Positions 44,047 through 55,537 of a stretch of 64,000 bases of DNA are shown one piece after another (position 1 is the stretch's first letter; the number at the start of each line of letters is the position of its first letter). Below the pieces are notes generated by a model. That model had not been told where the DNA came from and searched no databases. It saw nothing but the letters and a program-made list of their open reading frames with translations. Origin of the DNA: JANQPX01 sp039197065 (lineage in GTDB: Bacteria; Pseudomonadota; Alphaproteobacteria; Geminicoccales; Geminicoccaceae); contig JBCCUL010000004.1 of NCBI GenBank assembly GCA_039197065.1, positions 283,228 to 347,227 on the forward strand. The letters run 5' to 3'. The translations under genes and the position numbers were made by a program.

Positions 44047-45051
44047 ATGACGATTATCGACGATATCACCGCCCTATCGCGGGCGGCCCTGCCGCGGATC
44101 GTTCTCGCCGAAGGTGACGATCGACGCGTCGTCGAGGCGGCGCTCAAGGCGGCGAAAGAGGGCGTGGCCGAGATCTCCGTGGTCGGGGAATTGGAGACGT
44201 TTTTGCGACTTGCAGGCGATGTCGATGCGCAGGACCTGGTGACCGTTCACGATGTGACGGCCTCGGACCGGTTGGAGGACTACGCCGAGGCCTATTATCA
44301 GCTGCGTCGCGAGAAGGGAGCGACCAGGGATACGGCGCTTGCCGCGATTCGCGATCCGCTCGCCTTCGCGGCGATGATGGTCCGCGAGGGCGACGCGGAC
44401 GGCATGATCGGCGGGGCCGTCGCGACCACCGCGCACATGGTGCGCACGGCGCTGCAGATCATCGGCAGAGCGCCTGACGCCGACATCGTCTCGAGCTTTT
44501 TCCTGATGCTCCTGCCTGAACCCCATGAGCGTTCCGTGGTGTTTGCGGACTGTGCGCTGGTGATCACGCCGACGGCCGAGGAGCTTGCCAGCATCGCTCT
44601 GTCTTCGGCCGCGTCATTCAAGGCCATGACCGGCGAGACCCCCAGGGTCGCGATGCTGTCCTTCTCGACCAAGGGCAGTGCCGCCCATGAGACGATCGAT
44701 CGGATCAACAGGGCGGTCAGCATCGCCAAGGCGACGGCTCCTGATCTCGTCCTTGAGGGCGAAATTCAGTTCGATGCGGCGATCGATCGTGGCATTCGGC
44801 AAAAGAAGGCGCCGGGATCGGTGCTCGACGAATCGGCCAACGTCTTCATCTTCCCCAATCTGGATGCCGGCAATATCGGCTACAAGATCGCCGAGCGCAT
44901 CGGCGGCGCCATCGCCCTAGGCCCGATTCTCCAGGGGCTCGCCAAGCCGGCAAACGATCTATCGCGCGGCTGCAGCGTCGACGACATTCGCCAGATGATC
45001 GCGATCACCGGCGCTCAAGCGGCGGCAAGAATGAGCGCTTCTGGACGATAG
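44047..45051 (+). CDS. pta: Phosphate acetyltransferase
   Basis: A 334-residue short-type phosphotransacetylase (acetyl-CoA + Pi to acetyl phosphate + CoA). It shows RIVLAEGDDRRVVEAALKA, REGDADGMIGGAVATTAHMVRTALQIIG, RVAMLSFSTKGSA, LEGEIQFDAAID and FPNLDAGNIGYKIAERIGGAIALGPILQGLAKPANDLSRG. Phosphate butyryltransferase is the alternative. No acetate kinase gene is adjacent. It faces, tail to tail, the maeB gene whose C-terminal domain is a homologue. Confidence 0.88.
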   Translation: MTIIDDITALSRAALPRIVLAEGDDRRVVEAALKAAKEGVAEISVVGELETFLRLAGDVDAQDLVTVHDVTASDRLEDYAEAYYQLRREKGATRDTALAAIRDPLAFAAMMVREGDADGMIGGAVATTAHMVRTALQIIGRAPDADIVSSFFLMLLPEPHERSVVFADCALVITPTAEELASIALSSAASFKAMTGETPRVAMLSFSTKGSAAHETIDRINRAVSIAKATAPDLVLEGEIQFDAAIDRGIRQKKAPGSVLDESANVFIFPNLDAGNIGYKIAERIGGAIALGPILQGLAKPANDLSRGCSVDDIRQMIAITGAQAAARMSASGR

Positions 45052-45095
45052 CGGTCAGACAATCCCACCAAAAAAACGGTGCAGCCCGTGGCTGC

Positions 45096-47453
<2,358 letters not shown>

Positions 47454-47670
47454 GTCGCTGTCATCACCTCTGCCTGATAACCGAAGCCGTCGCAACCGTC
47501 GCCGTTTTCGGCCTTTTGTTGCCAAAGGCAAGGGTTTAGAGCACGAAACCCTGGCGTGACAATGATAAATATGCAGCTCGGCTTCGGACATTTGAGGTGA
47601 ACCAGCCCAGGCCGCAGCGCTTGTACCCGGTCCGACAGCGCCTACCTACTGTCTTGAATGCACAATCGGT

Positions 47671-47698
47671 CGGTCGACCGCGCGGGTGCGGTCGACCG
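47671..47698. promoter_or_regulatory. Paired CGGTCGACCG palindromes upstream of htpX
   Basis: Two perfect 10 bp palindromes (47671-47680 and 47689-47698), starts 18 bp apart, lie 28 bases before the htpX start. The spacing and identity suggest a dimeric regulator binding two half-sites, or a hairpin. CTTGAA at about 47653 could be a -35 element. Confidence 0.5.
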
Positions 47699-47726
47699 CA
47701 GGACGAACACATCGGTTTGAGAGACG

Positions 47727-48596
47727 ATGAACTACACGCGTACGGCCCTGCTTCTTGCCGCCATGACCGGCCTCTTCATGGCCATCGGCTATCTCCTCGG
47801 CGGCGGCGGTGGCGCGATGATCGCCTTCATCATCGCCCTCGGCATGAATGCCTGGTCTTTTTGGAACTCGGACAAGGCTGTGCTGCGCATGCAGGGCGCT
47901 CGGCCCGTGACCCGGACGGATTCGCCCGAGCTGGTCGGCATGGTGGAGGATCTGGCCAGAAAAGGCGATCTGCCGGTGCCGGCGGTCTACATCATGGAAA
48001 CCTCGCAGCCGAATGCGTTCGCCACCGGGCGCGATCCCGACAACGCCGCCGTCGCCGTGACCCGCGGGCTGATGAATACATGCTCGAAGGAGGAGCTGGC
48101 CGGCGTCATCGCCCATGAGCTGGCTCACATTAAGAATCGCGATACGCTGATCATGACGATCACGGCGACCATCGCCGGCGCAATCGGTTTCCTCAGTCAG
48201 TTCGGCATGTTCTTCGGACGCGGCCGCGACAATCCGATCGGTATGATCGGCACGCTCCTGGTCATCTTCCTGGCGCCGGTTGCGGCGATGCTCGTGCAGA
48301 TGGCGATCTCGCGAACCCGAGAATTCGCTGCCGACAAGATGGGGGCTGAAATCTGCGGTCATCCGGAATGGCTGGCAAGCGCGCTGAAGCTGATCGAGCG
48401 TCAGGCGCGCGGCATGACCAATGAGCGTGCGGAAAGTAACCCGGCGGCAGCCCATATGTTCATCATCAACCCCTTGCGCTCCGGCGGGATGTCCGGCCTG
48501 TTCCGGACCCACCCGCCGACGGCGGAGAGGGTGAGGCGGCTGATGGACATGGAGCAGGGAAGCCCTGCGGCTGCGACAAAACGGCCTTGGGATTGA
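47727..48596 (+). CDS. htpX: Membrane zinc metalloprotease HtpX
   Basis: A 289-residue M48 protease of the inner membrane that degrades misfolded membrane proteins. Two N-terminal helices (LLLAAMTGLFMAIGYLL and MIAFIIALGMNAWSFW) precede NAFATGRDPDNAAVAVTRGLM, the zinc site IAHELAHIKNRD and the third ligand in SRTREFAADKMGAEI. The C-terminus GLFRTHPPTAERVRRL is typical. It is monocistronic, with a double palindrome upstream. Confidence 0.96.
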   Translation: MNYTRTALLLAAMTGLFMAIGYLLGGGGGAMIAFIIALGMNAWSFWNSDKAVLRMQGARPVTRTDSPELVGMVEDLARKGDLPVPAVYIMETSQPNAFATGRDPDNAAVAVTRGLMNTCSKEELAGVIAHELAHIKNRDTLIMTITATIAGAIGFLSQFGMFFGRGRDNPIGMIGTLLVIFLAPVAAMLVQMAISRTREFAADKMGAEICGHPEWLASALKLIERQARGMTNERAESNPAAAHMFIINPLRSGGMSGLFRTHPPTAERVRRLMDMEQGSPAAATKRPWD

Positions 48597-48790
48597 TGGC
48601 GGTTTCGACCTTCATGATCGCTTAAGGCATAGCCGGATTCGCACTCCCTGCCGTCGATGCTGCGAGCGCTAACGATTTCTTAACCATGGATGATTTATAC
48701 CTGCTCATGTCGCGAGCCTGAGCGGTGGTCGGTCACCTCTCAACCGGTTGCGACAAGGTTGAGGATGCGCCCCCCGCCGGGGTGCCGACG

Positions 48791-48818
48791 TTGACTTGAT
48801 CCTGGCGCGTACTATGCT
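48791..48818 (+). promoter_or_regulatory. Probable promoter of sdhCDAB
   Basis: TTGACT (48791-48796), a 16-base spacer and TATGCT (48813-48818) form the best -35/-10 pair in the 245-base gap upstream of sdhC, about 48 bases before its start. Confidence 0.5.
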
Positions 48819-48865
48819 CCCGCTTAGGAAAAAGTTACGTCATGACAACATGTTCGGAGAACCTG

Positions 48866-49252
48866 ATGGCCAAGGTGGATCGGCCTTTATCACCGCATCT
48901 TCAGATCTACCGATGGTATTTGACCATGGCGCTGTCGATCGCCCACAGAGCGAGCGGCATCGCGCTTTCCTTCGGGCTGTTGTTTTTGACCTGGTGGCTC
49001 GTGGCGCTGGCGGGCGGCGAGGAGTCCTTCGCCCGCGTCGAGTGGTGGAAGGACAGTTTTCTCGGCGTCCTCTTTCTCTTCGGCATGACGCTCGCGCTGA
49101 CCTATCACCTCGGCAACGGCATTCGGCATCTGATCTGGGACATGGGCTACGGCTTCGAGCCGGAGGTGGCGAAGATGTCCGGTCAGGTGGTGCTCGCCTT
49201 TGCCGGCGCTGCCACCGTTTTGATCTGGCTCGTCATTCTGATCGCCGGTTGA
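48866..49252 (+). CDS. sdhC: Succinate dehydrogenase cytochrome b556 subunit
   Basis: A 128-residue three-helix anchor. The start region RPLSPHLQIYRWYLTMALSIAHRASGIAL has the SPH motif and the quinone-site Ser/Arg, and LTYHLGNGIRHLIWDMGYG carries the haem b histidine. ATG at 48866 has CGGAGAA upstream; ATG at 48842 is the alternative. It opens the sdhCDAB operon with sdhD 10 bases downstream. Confidence 0.94.
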   Translation: MAKVDRPLSPHLQIYRWYLTMALSIAHRASGIALSFGLLFLTWWLVALAGGEESFARVEWWKDSFLGVLFLFGMTLALTYHLGNGIRHLIWDMGYGFEPEVAKMSGQVVLAFAGAATVLIWLVILIAG

Positions 49253-49262
49253 GGAAAAGCTG

Positions 49263-49643
49263 ATGCAGCTCAGAACGCCCATTTCGCATATCAAGGGCCT
49301 CGGCTCGGCCAAGGACGGCCTCGGTCATTGGACGATGCAGCGCCTGACGGGGATCGGTAATGCGGTTCTGATCGTCTGGTTCTTGATCAGTGCGATGACG
49401 CTTGCCGGCGCCGACTATCAGGAGACGGCGTCCTGGCTGGCCTCGCCGGTTACCGCAGGCCTGATGCTGCTCTTGATCGCCTCGGCGTTTTATCACGTCA
49501 AGCTGGGTTTGCAGGTGGTGATCGAGGACTATGTTCATCATCACGGCCTCAAGATCGCTGCCTTGACCGCCGTCACGCTCGTTACGCTCGGCCTCGGCGT
49601 CATCTCAGCCGTCGCCGTCTTGAAAACCTCCTTCGCGGGTTGA
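49263..49643 (+). CDS. sdhD: Succinate dehydrogenase membrane anchor subunit
   Basis: A 126-residue three-helix protein. LGSAKDGLGHWTMQRLTGIGNAVLIVWF and the histidine helix LLIASAFYHVKLGLQVVIEDYVHHHGLK are SdhD signatures; the YHVKLGLQVVIEDYVH stretch carries a haem ligand and quinone-site residues. GAGGAA lies before the ATG. It forms the membrane part with SdhC. Confidence 0.94.
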   Translation: MQLRTPISHIKGLGSAKDGLGHWTMQRLTGIGNAVLIVWFLISAMTLAGADYQETASWLASPVTAGLMLLLIASAFYHVKLGLQVVIEDYVHHHGLKIAALTAVTLVTLGLGVISAVAVLKTSFAG

Positions 49644-49697
49644 CGAAAGGCTCTCTCGACAGCGCGAACGCAACGCTTAGAAACCGGAACGAAGTCC

Positions 49698-51488
49698 ATG
49701 GCTAAGGCCTACCCGATCGTTGATCACCAGTTCGACGCCCTTGTGGTCGGCGCCGGCGGTTCCGGTCTTCGCGCCGCCGTCGGCCTGGTCGAAGCTGGCC
49801 TGAACACCGCCTGCATATCCAAGGTGTACCCGACCCGCTCCCATACCGTCGCGGCGCAGGGCGGGATCAACGCCGCCTTGGGCAATATGGGCGCCGATGA
49901 CTGGCGCTATCACATGTATGACACGGTCAAGGGCTCGGACTGGCTCGGCGACCAGGACGCGATCGAATATATGACCAAGAACGCGCCCGCTGCCGTGGTC
50001 GAACTCGAACATTACGGCGTTCCCTTCTCGAGGACAGCCGAAGGCAAGATCTATCAGCGCGCCTTTGGCGGCCAGTCGACCGACTATGGCAAGAACCAGG
50101 CCTACCGCACCTGCGCCGCCGCCGACCGCACCGGCCATGTCATCCTGCACACGCTGTTTCAGCAGTCGCTTCGGCACAAGGTGCAGTTCTTCAACGAATA
50201 TTTCGCCCTTGATCTGATCATGGACGAAGACGGCGCCTGTCAGGGCATCATGGCGCTTTGTCTCGAAGACGGTACGCTTCACCGTTTTCAGGCCCAGCTG
50301 GTGGTCCTGGCGACCGGTGGTTATGGCCGGGTCTATTTCTCCTGCACATCCGCCCATACCTGCACCGGGGACGGCAATGCCATGGTGCTGCGGGCGGGAC
50401 TGCCGCTGCAGGACATGGAATTCGTGCAGTTTCACCCCTCTGGCATCTATGGGGCGGGCTGCCTGATCACCGAAGGTGCGCGCGGTGAGGGCGGGTACCT
50501 CACCAACAAGGACGGCGAGCGCTTTATGGAGCGCTACGCGCCGACGGCGAAGGATCTCGCCTCGCGCGACGTGGTCAGCCGCGCGATGACCATCGAGATC
50601 AACGAAGGCCGCGGCTGCGGCGCCGAGGGCGAATATATCGAACTGCATCTGGAACATCTCGAACCGGCGGTTCTGCATCAGAAACTGCCCGGTATTTCCG
50701 AGACCGCTCGCATCTTCGCCGGCGTCGACGTTACCAAGGCGCCGATCCCTGTCGTACCGACCTGCCACTACAATATGGGCGGCATTCCCACCAACTACCA
50801 AACGGAAGTGGTGAGGCCCAACGGATCGGGCGACGCGATCGTGCCCGGCCTGATGGCGGTCGGCGAGGCCGGTTGCACGTCGGTGCACGGCGCCAACCGG
50901 CTTGGCGGCAATTCGCTGATCGATCTCGTCGTATTCGGTCGCGCCGCAGCCCATCGCGCCGCTGAGATCATCATGCCGGGCGCTACGCAAAAGCCGCTTG
51001 CCAAGGACGCCGGCGAGAACGCCATCGCGCGTCTCGATCGCGTCAGGCATTCAGACAGAAGCCTGTCGACAGGCGAGATCCGGCTGAACATGCAGCGCAC
51101 CATGCAACGTCATGCCAGCGTCTTTCGTACGGGTGAGCTGATGGAGGAAGGGGTCGGCAAGCTCGGCGACGTCGCTTCCTCCCTCAAAGAGCTCAAGCTG
51201 ACCGATCGCTCGATGATCTGGAATACCGATCTGGTGGAAGCCCTTGAGCTGGAAAATCTGATGCTGCAGGCGGTGGCGACCATGGCCTCCGCCGGCCAGC
51301 GCACGGAAAGCCGCGGCGCCCATGCGCGCGAGGATTTTCCGGAACGTGACGATGAAAACTGGATGAAACACACGCTTTGCTGGGTCGATGAGCAGAAACA
51401 CGAAGCCAGGATCGACGATCGTCCCGTGCACAGCACGCCGCTGACCAATGAGGTCGAGCCGGTTCCACCGCAAAAGCGCGTCTACTGA
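49698..51488 (+). CDS. sdhA: Succinate dehydrogenase flavoprotein subunit
   Basis: A 596-residue flavoprotein that oxidises succinate in the TCA cycle and complex II. The FAD site is DALVVGAGGSGLRAAVGL, the covalent-FAD histidine lies in SHTVAAQGGINAALGN and the active site includes FVQFHPSGIYGAGCLITEGARGEGGYL and PTCHYNMGGIPTNY. The C-terminal domain is complete. It follows sdhD in the usual alphaproteobacterial order. Confidence 0.97.
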   Translation: MAKAYPIVDHQFDALVVGAGGSGLRAAVGLVEAGLNTACISKVYPTRSHTVAAQGGINAALGNMGADDWRYHMYDTVKGSDWLGDQDAIEYMTKNAPAAVVELEHYGVPFSRTAEGKIYQRAFGGQSTDYGKNQAYRTCAAADRTGHVILHTLFQQSLRHKVQFFNEYFALDLIMDEDGACQGIMALCLEDGTLHRFQAQLVVLATGGYGRVYFSCTSAHTCTGDGNAMVLRAGLPLQDMEFVQFHPSGIYGAGCLITEGARGEGGYLTNKDGERFMERYAPTAKDLASRDVVSRAMTIEINEGRGCGAEGEYIELHLEHLEPAVLHQKLPGISETARIFAGVDVTKAPIPVVPTCHYNMGGIPTNYQTEVVRPNGSGDAIVPGLMAVGEAGCTSVHGANRLGGNSLIDLVVFGRAAAHRAAEIIMPGATQKPLAKDAGENAIARLDRVRHSDRSLSTGEIRLNMQRTMQRHASVFRTGELMEEGVGKLGDVASSLKELKLTDRSMIWNTDLVEALELENLMLQAVATMASAGQRTESRGAHAREDFPERDDENWMKHTLCWVDEQKHEARIDDRPVHSTPLTNEVEPVPPQKRVY

Positions 51489-51577
51489 GCCGATGAGATC
51501 GGGTCGCCTGCATCAGGCGTCCCTGGATCAGACCGAAGAACGCGCAACGCCAGCGCCCCGTTTGGAGAACAGCCGAA

Positions 51578-52357
51578 ATGGCCGAATTCACCTTACCTGC
51601 CAATTCCCGGATGAAGGACGGCAAACACCACAAGGCCTCCGCCGACGCCAAACGGGTCAAGACGTTCAAGGTCTATCGCTACAATCCTGACGATGACAGC
51701 AATCCGACCATCGACAGCTTCGATGTCGATCTGGATGACTGCGGGCCCATGGTTCTGGACGCGCTGATCAAGATCAAGGATCAGATCGATTCGAGCCTGA
51801 CCTTCCGGCGGTCCTGCCGAGAAGGGATTTGCGGTTCCTGCGCCATGAACGTGGATGGCGGCAACACGTTGGCCTGCCTGAAGGCGATCGATGACATCGA
51901 GGGCGATGTCAACATCTATCCCCTGCCGCATCAACACGTCATCAAGGATTTGGTGACGGACTTCACCCAGTTCTGGGCGCAGTATGAATCCATCCAGCCC
52001 TGGCTGCAGACCTCGTCCGCACCGCCGGAGAAAGAACAACTTCAGGACCCGGAAGACCGCGAGAAACTCGATGGTCTCTACGAGTGCATCCTCTGTGCCT
52101 GCTGCAGCACCAGCTGTCCGAGCTATTGGTGGAACAGCGACCGCTATCTCGGTCCCGCCGTGCTGCTACAGGCCTATCGCTGGCTGATCGACACGCGCGA
52201 CGACCACACCGGCGAGCGGCTGGACAACCTGGAAGACCCCTACCGGCTTTACCGCTGCCACACCATCATGAACTGCGCCAATACCTGCCCCAAAGGCCTG
52301 AACCCCGCCAAAGCCATTGCCGAGGTCAAGAAGCTGATGGTCGAGCGGAAAATCTGA
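51578..52357 (+). CDS. sdhB: Succinate dehydrogenase iron-sulphur subunit
   Basis: A 259-residue subunit with the 2Fe-2S motif FRRSCREGICGSCAMNVDG, the 4Fe-4S motif CILCACCSTSCPSYWWN and the 3Fe-4S/4Fe-4S region CHTIMNCANTCPKGLNP. It carries electrons from the FAD of SdhA to quinone at SdhC/D. It lies 89 bases after sdhA and ends the operon. Confidence 0.97.
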   Translation: MAEFTLPANSRMKDGKHHKASADAKRVKTFKVYRYNPDDDSNPTIDSFDVDLDDCGPMVLDALIKIKDQIDSSLTFRRSCREGICGSCAMNVDGGNTLACLKAIDDIEGDVNIYPLPHQHVIKDLVTDFTQFWAQYESIQPWLQTSSAPPEKEQLQDPEDREKLDGLYECILCACCSTSCPSYWWNSDRYLGPAVLLQAYRWLIDTRDDHTGERLDNLEDPYRLYRCHTIMNCANTCPKGLNPAKAIAEVKKLMVERKI

Positions 52358-52907
52358 GAGCCAGTTCTAAAAATTATTGGGCGATTTTATAGCCTTGTCG
52401 ATTGGAGCTCTCCCCGGACCGATGGAACCGTCTGTTCAATAAGAAGATGAGGCGAAACAAAGAAATCGAGCGTGCTTCCTGAACCGGCAGAGCGGCGATT
52501 AACGCTAAGAGATATAGGAACATGGTACGCATGCCGGCTTGGCAGGCATGTGATGGTTAACGGGAAGCTAAAGCAAATAGACATTAAATCAGCAATGTAA
52601 TCTTAAGGATGATTGTCGTTATAAATGATTTGGCTCTTTCTGTATTCAGGCTTTGGCGTCAAGATCCTCAGCAATGTTGATTTTCCTTTTTATTTCAACA
52701 TCATAACACTGTGGCTGCCACAGATCCCTATTTTCTGTACGAGGTCAGCCCTAGGCTGCGCTCAGGGATCACGTGGGTCATTTTATGGATGTGTTCGCTG
52801 CCGCGACTTTGAATGACAGTTTCGACTTCACGCGGCCCGTGCGTCCCTGTGGCAGGAGACCTCGGTGTTGGGGTTGTTTCGGATGATCGAGATGATCTCC
52901 TTTTATC
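52358..52907. other. Non-coding gap downstream of sdhB
   Basis: About 550 bases, more AT-rich than the operon before it. An inverted pair CATGCC/GGCATG lies near 52530-52552. A 63-codon frame at 52625-52816 has no ribosome site or recognisable protein. This is probably the left flank of the decayed insertion region. Confidence 0.5.
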
Positions 52908-53876
52908 TTAGGCGACCTCAGCCACGCCCCAACGAAACTCAGTACCATGGACCCACATGGCATGCATGATGACGGCCAGCTTACGGGCGACCGCAACCTT
53001 CGCTCGCTTGTAGCCTCGATGTTGCCGGAGCTTCAGCCCCCAGGCCTTGAGCGGACAGAAACAGCCTCGCGCTAGCAATGTATTCGCTGCCTCATACGGC
53101 ATGGTTCGGGTCATCTCATCGCCGCGTTTGGTATCCGTCCATGACGATTGACCTCGCCGGATTGGTGTTTCCTCGGTACCAGCCCGAGAAGTGGACCGAC
53201 GGATCGCGATCTGACACAACGCTCGGGTACGTCGATCGTACTGCGGAAGGTCAACGCAACGACGGGAGCGACACCGGAGATGGCCATCCAGCGCCGGCAT
53301 AACTCACACTCCTTGACCATTTTGAGAACCATGCGATGCAAGACATCGAGCTGCTTGATGACGTCTTCACATAGTCGCACCAAGGGTTCGACGATCGCGC
53401 ATAGGGCTGGTTGACCTGCTATCAGGTCGAGAACACGTGGCGCAAATTCCTTCGGGGAGACTTTGCCAACCTTGAGACCAAAGACTTTCAACGATCCTCG
53501 AGGTTCACTCTCCAGAGCACGGCGATTGCCTTCCAAAAGTTGACGGCAGGTAAGCAGCATCCGTGCCTCCTGGCTGGTTTTGATTTGGCATGAACCGGTC
53601 GAAACCAGCCGGTACGCATCACCTGGGCGATGCGACGCGCATCATTGTGATCGGACTTGTGAGGTCATCGCCGACATGGCGGCCTTTAAATGCCGGATCT
53701 CAATACAAATCGCTGGAAAGCCATCTTTCACCAGACCGTCGAACAGCCATTGCTATAGGGGGCAAGCTTCCATGCCGATCCGTTTAAACGACGGGCCAGT
53801 CTCGTTGAGACACTGGCTGAGCGAAGTGGGATCGCTTGACACAATGGCCTCGTGAAGAATGTCACCAGCCTAAAGA
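52908..53876 (-). pseudogene. Decayed IS110-family transposase
   Basis: Frames in different phases join into one IS110 transposase. Near 53600-53870 are IGMEACPL, EIRHLKAAM and RRIAQVMRTGWFRPVHAK (N-terminal DEDD domain), with a stop and frame changes. Near 53200-53560 lies CRRWMAISGVAPVVALTFR ... RSRSVGPLLGLVPRKHQSGEV (transposase_20 domain). Near 52910-53110 are MPYEAANTLLARG and ARKLAVIMHAMWVHGTEFRWG. At least three frameshifts or stops make it inactive. Confidence 0.85.
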
Positions 53877-53922
53877 TCCGATTTTATGGCATAAAGCACC
53901 CCTGATAGTCAGGAGGTGAAAG

Positions 53923-54171
53923 ATGGCATTGAAGCCAGGAGCAAGGCAGTGGATTGTGATGAAACAGATTGTGGAGGATTTGGCCACCGGCCTCACTTTC
54001 CAGTTCAAAACTAATGAAGCCGACGAAAGCGCGCCATTTCACCTTAAGATTTTTGGAGAACTCCAGTTCGGCAACCGTGAAATCATCTTTGATGCAAACG
54101 GTGAGGAGACAGAAGCAGGCCCCCTGCTCGCGGACGCCTGCCACCCATCCTGGATTCGAGAGGTCACCTAG
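53923..54171 (+). CDS. Small hypothetical protein inside the insertion region
   Basis: An 82-residue protein with an excellent ribosome site (AGGAGG at 53911-53916, six bases from the ATG). It has a cationic start (MALKPGARQWIVMKQIVED) and a strand-rich centre (LTFQFKTNEADE, FHLKIFGELQFGNREIIFD), then an acidic tail. I do not recognise the family. It lies between an IS110 remnant and a GIY-YIG remnant. Its TAG stop is the first triplet after CTAGAG of a REP-like palindrome. Confidence 0.65.
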   Translation: MALKPGARQWIVMKQIVEDLATGLTFQFKTNEADESAPFHLKIFGELQFGNREIIFDANGEETEAGPLLADACHPSWIREVT

Positions 54172-54211
54172 AGCGTGCATCCCGATCAAGTCTGATCGGG
54201 AAAAACTCTAG
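54168..54211. repeat. REP-like palindrome covering two convergent stops
   Basis: Outer arms CTAGAG (54168-54173) and CTCTAG (54206-54211) enclose CCCGATCA-AGTC-TGATCGGG (54181-54200). It contains the stop of the 82-residue gene and the stop of the GIY-YIG remnant. It resembles dispersed 'agagcgtgatcccgatc' type palindromes of rhizobial genomes. Confidence 0.6.
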
Positions 54212-54485
54212 CTACACGATCATTGCATCTGGGAAGGCATCCGCGAAGACGCCGGTACCCCTGAAGAAGCTGGCGCTCACGTAGACTAGGATTCGCGCAT
54301 TCTTCCCAATTCATCCATTGAGCCGCCCTTGTGCATGGGCCTTCTTGTCCGTTCAGATGGCTCTGTAGGCGCTGTCTAATCGAGGCCTCTGCCTTGCCAT
54401 AGTATATGATTTCATTGCCTTGATAGAGGCCGTAGACACCCGACCTCTAAGGCACCAACATCACATTGCCAGCATTGAAAAGCAT
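54186..54485 (-). pseudogene. GIY-YIG nuclease remnant with in-frame TAG
   Basis: Read on the minus strand, a 100-codon frame begins MLFNAGNVMLVP, hits TAG as codon 13, then continues RSGVYGLYQGNEIIYYGKAE, SIRQRLQSHLNGQEGPCTRA and NPSLRERQLLQGYRRLRGCL before TGA. GVYGLY...IIYYGKA is the GIY-YIG motif and RQRLQSH the following conserved helix. No start codon lies just after the TAG, so it is disabled by a nonsense change. Confidence 0.75.
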
Positions 54486-54600
54486 CTTCTGACACTAATG
54501 GGCATGTGTAGCTCCATCGACTAAGCGATTAAGGACCTGATTTGATGACCCATAGATGAACGCTGAGTTTGGTTGAAACTAGAGCCTTTCCCGGTCAGTT

Positions 54601-55453
54601 TTATGCATAGCCTGCATGCCTGAAGTCGTTGGCGCACTCGTTTTTGGAGAAGGCGTCAAGAGCTTTGCCGGTGCTGTTTTGCAGGCCGTTGATCGTTCGC
54701 TCTGCAGCGCCCTTTTCAACGTTTTCAGTTTGGCGAAAGCGTTCTTCAATCGGGTTGAGATCCTGTGAGTAGGGCGGTAGGTAGCAGAACTGGGCACCGG
54801 CTTTCTCGAGAATGCTGAGGATGTCAGCGACTTTGTGGGCAGGCAGATTGTCCATGACCACGATGTCGCGAGATCTCAGCGTCGGTACCAAGCAGTGCCG
54901 GAGATATGTGAGGAACACGGTACATCCATCGGGCCGTCGATCACCCATGGTGCGTCGATCCGACCGTTTCGAAGGGCGGCGATGAAGGTCAGTGTTTTCC
55001 AATGGCCATGGGGAACCGGGCTGGTCAGCCGCTCACCGATCGGGCAGCGACCACAGAGCCTCGTCATCTTCATGGTGAAGCGGTTTCTTCGAGAAACAGA
55101 TTCAGGTCGATCCAAGGCTGGGCGCGTCGCCAGGCCTTACGCCGCTTCTTCACATCCGGCCGGTTTTGCTCCGCCGCGTGCGCGGTCTTCTTTTTAGCGG
55201 ATGCGGTTGCGCCACAAAAAGGTGTGCAGACAGCTCTTGCTGACATGAATGCCGTTTGCTGCCAGGCGCTCGCCGATCTGTTTGAGCGTAAGATCCGGTT
55301 CTTCAGCAACCAGCCGCGGCGGCCGATCGTTGCCTTTACTGGTTTGCGACGCCAGCCGGTAATGACATGTGAACGACGACGGGTCGACCGCCTCACCGAT
55401 TTCACCCAAGGTCGAGTGCGGGCGGGAGCTTCGTGACACATTTTCAAGAGCCT
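54601..55453 (-). pseudogene. Decayed IS630-family transposase
   Basis: Pieces of an IS630 transposase occur in several phases. The helix-turn-helix part is near 55200-55330 (EEPDLTLKQIGERLAANGIH, then VSKSCLHTFLWR). The DDE core is DIVVMDNLPAHKVADI ... YLPPYSQDLNPIEERF near 54740-54860, and the tail is AAERTINGLQNSTGKALD with NDFRHAGYA. Frameshifts separate the parts and the first N-terminal segment is degraded. It is inactive. Confidence 0.85.
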
Positions 55454-55499
55454 GATCCATCATCACCCCCGAGGCGTTGCGCCTCGGGGGTGATGGATC
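55454..55499. terminator. Long GC-rich inverted repeat downstream of the BCCT gene
   Basis: GATCCATCATCACCCCCGAG and its partner CTCGGGGGTGATGGATC form 20 bp arms differing by a three-base insertion (ATC duplicated on the left). It lies between the IS630 remnant and the BCCT stop and may be the transcript end or an IS terminus. Confidence 0.6.
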
Positions 55500-55537
55500 C
55501 GGTCGGGGCGTCCGATTGCGGGATGCGTTCGGTCAGA

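Noticed and set aside
49677..51050. 457-codon open frame opposite sdhA
   Set aside because: Complete overlap with the obvious sdhA gene and no domain.
52625..52816. 63-codon frame downstream of sdhB
   Set aside because: No ribosome site and no recognisable protein; the region looks like flanking debris.
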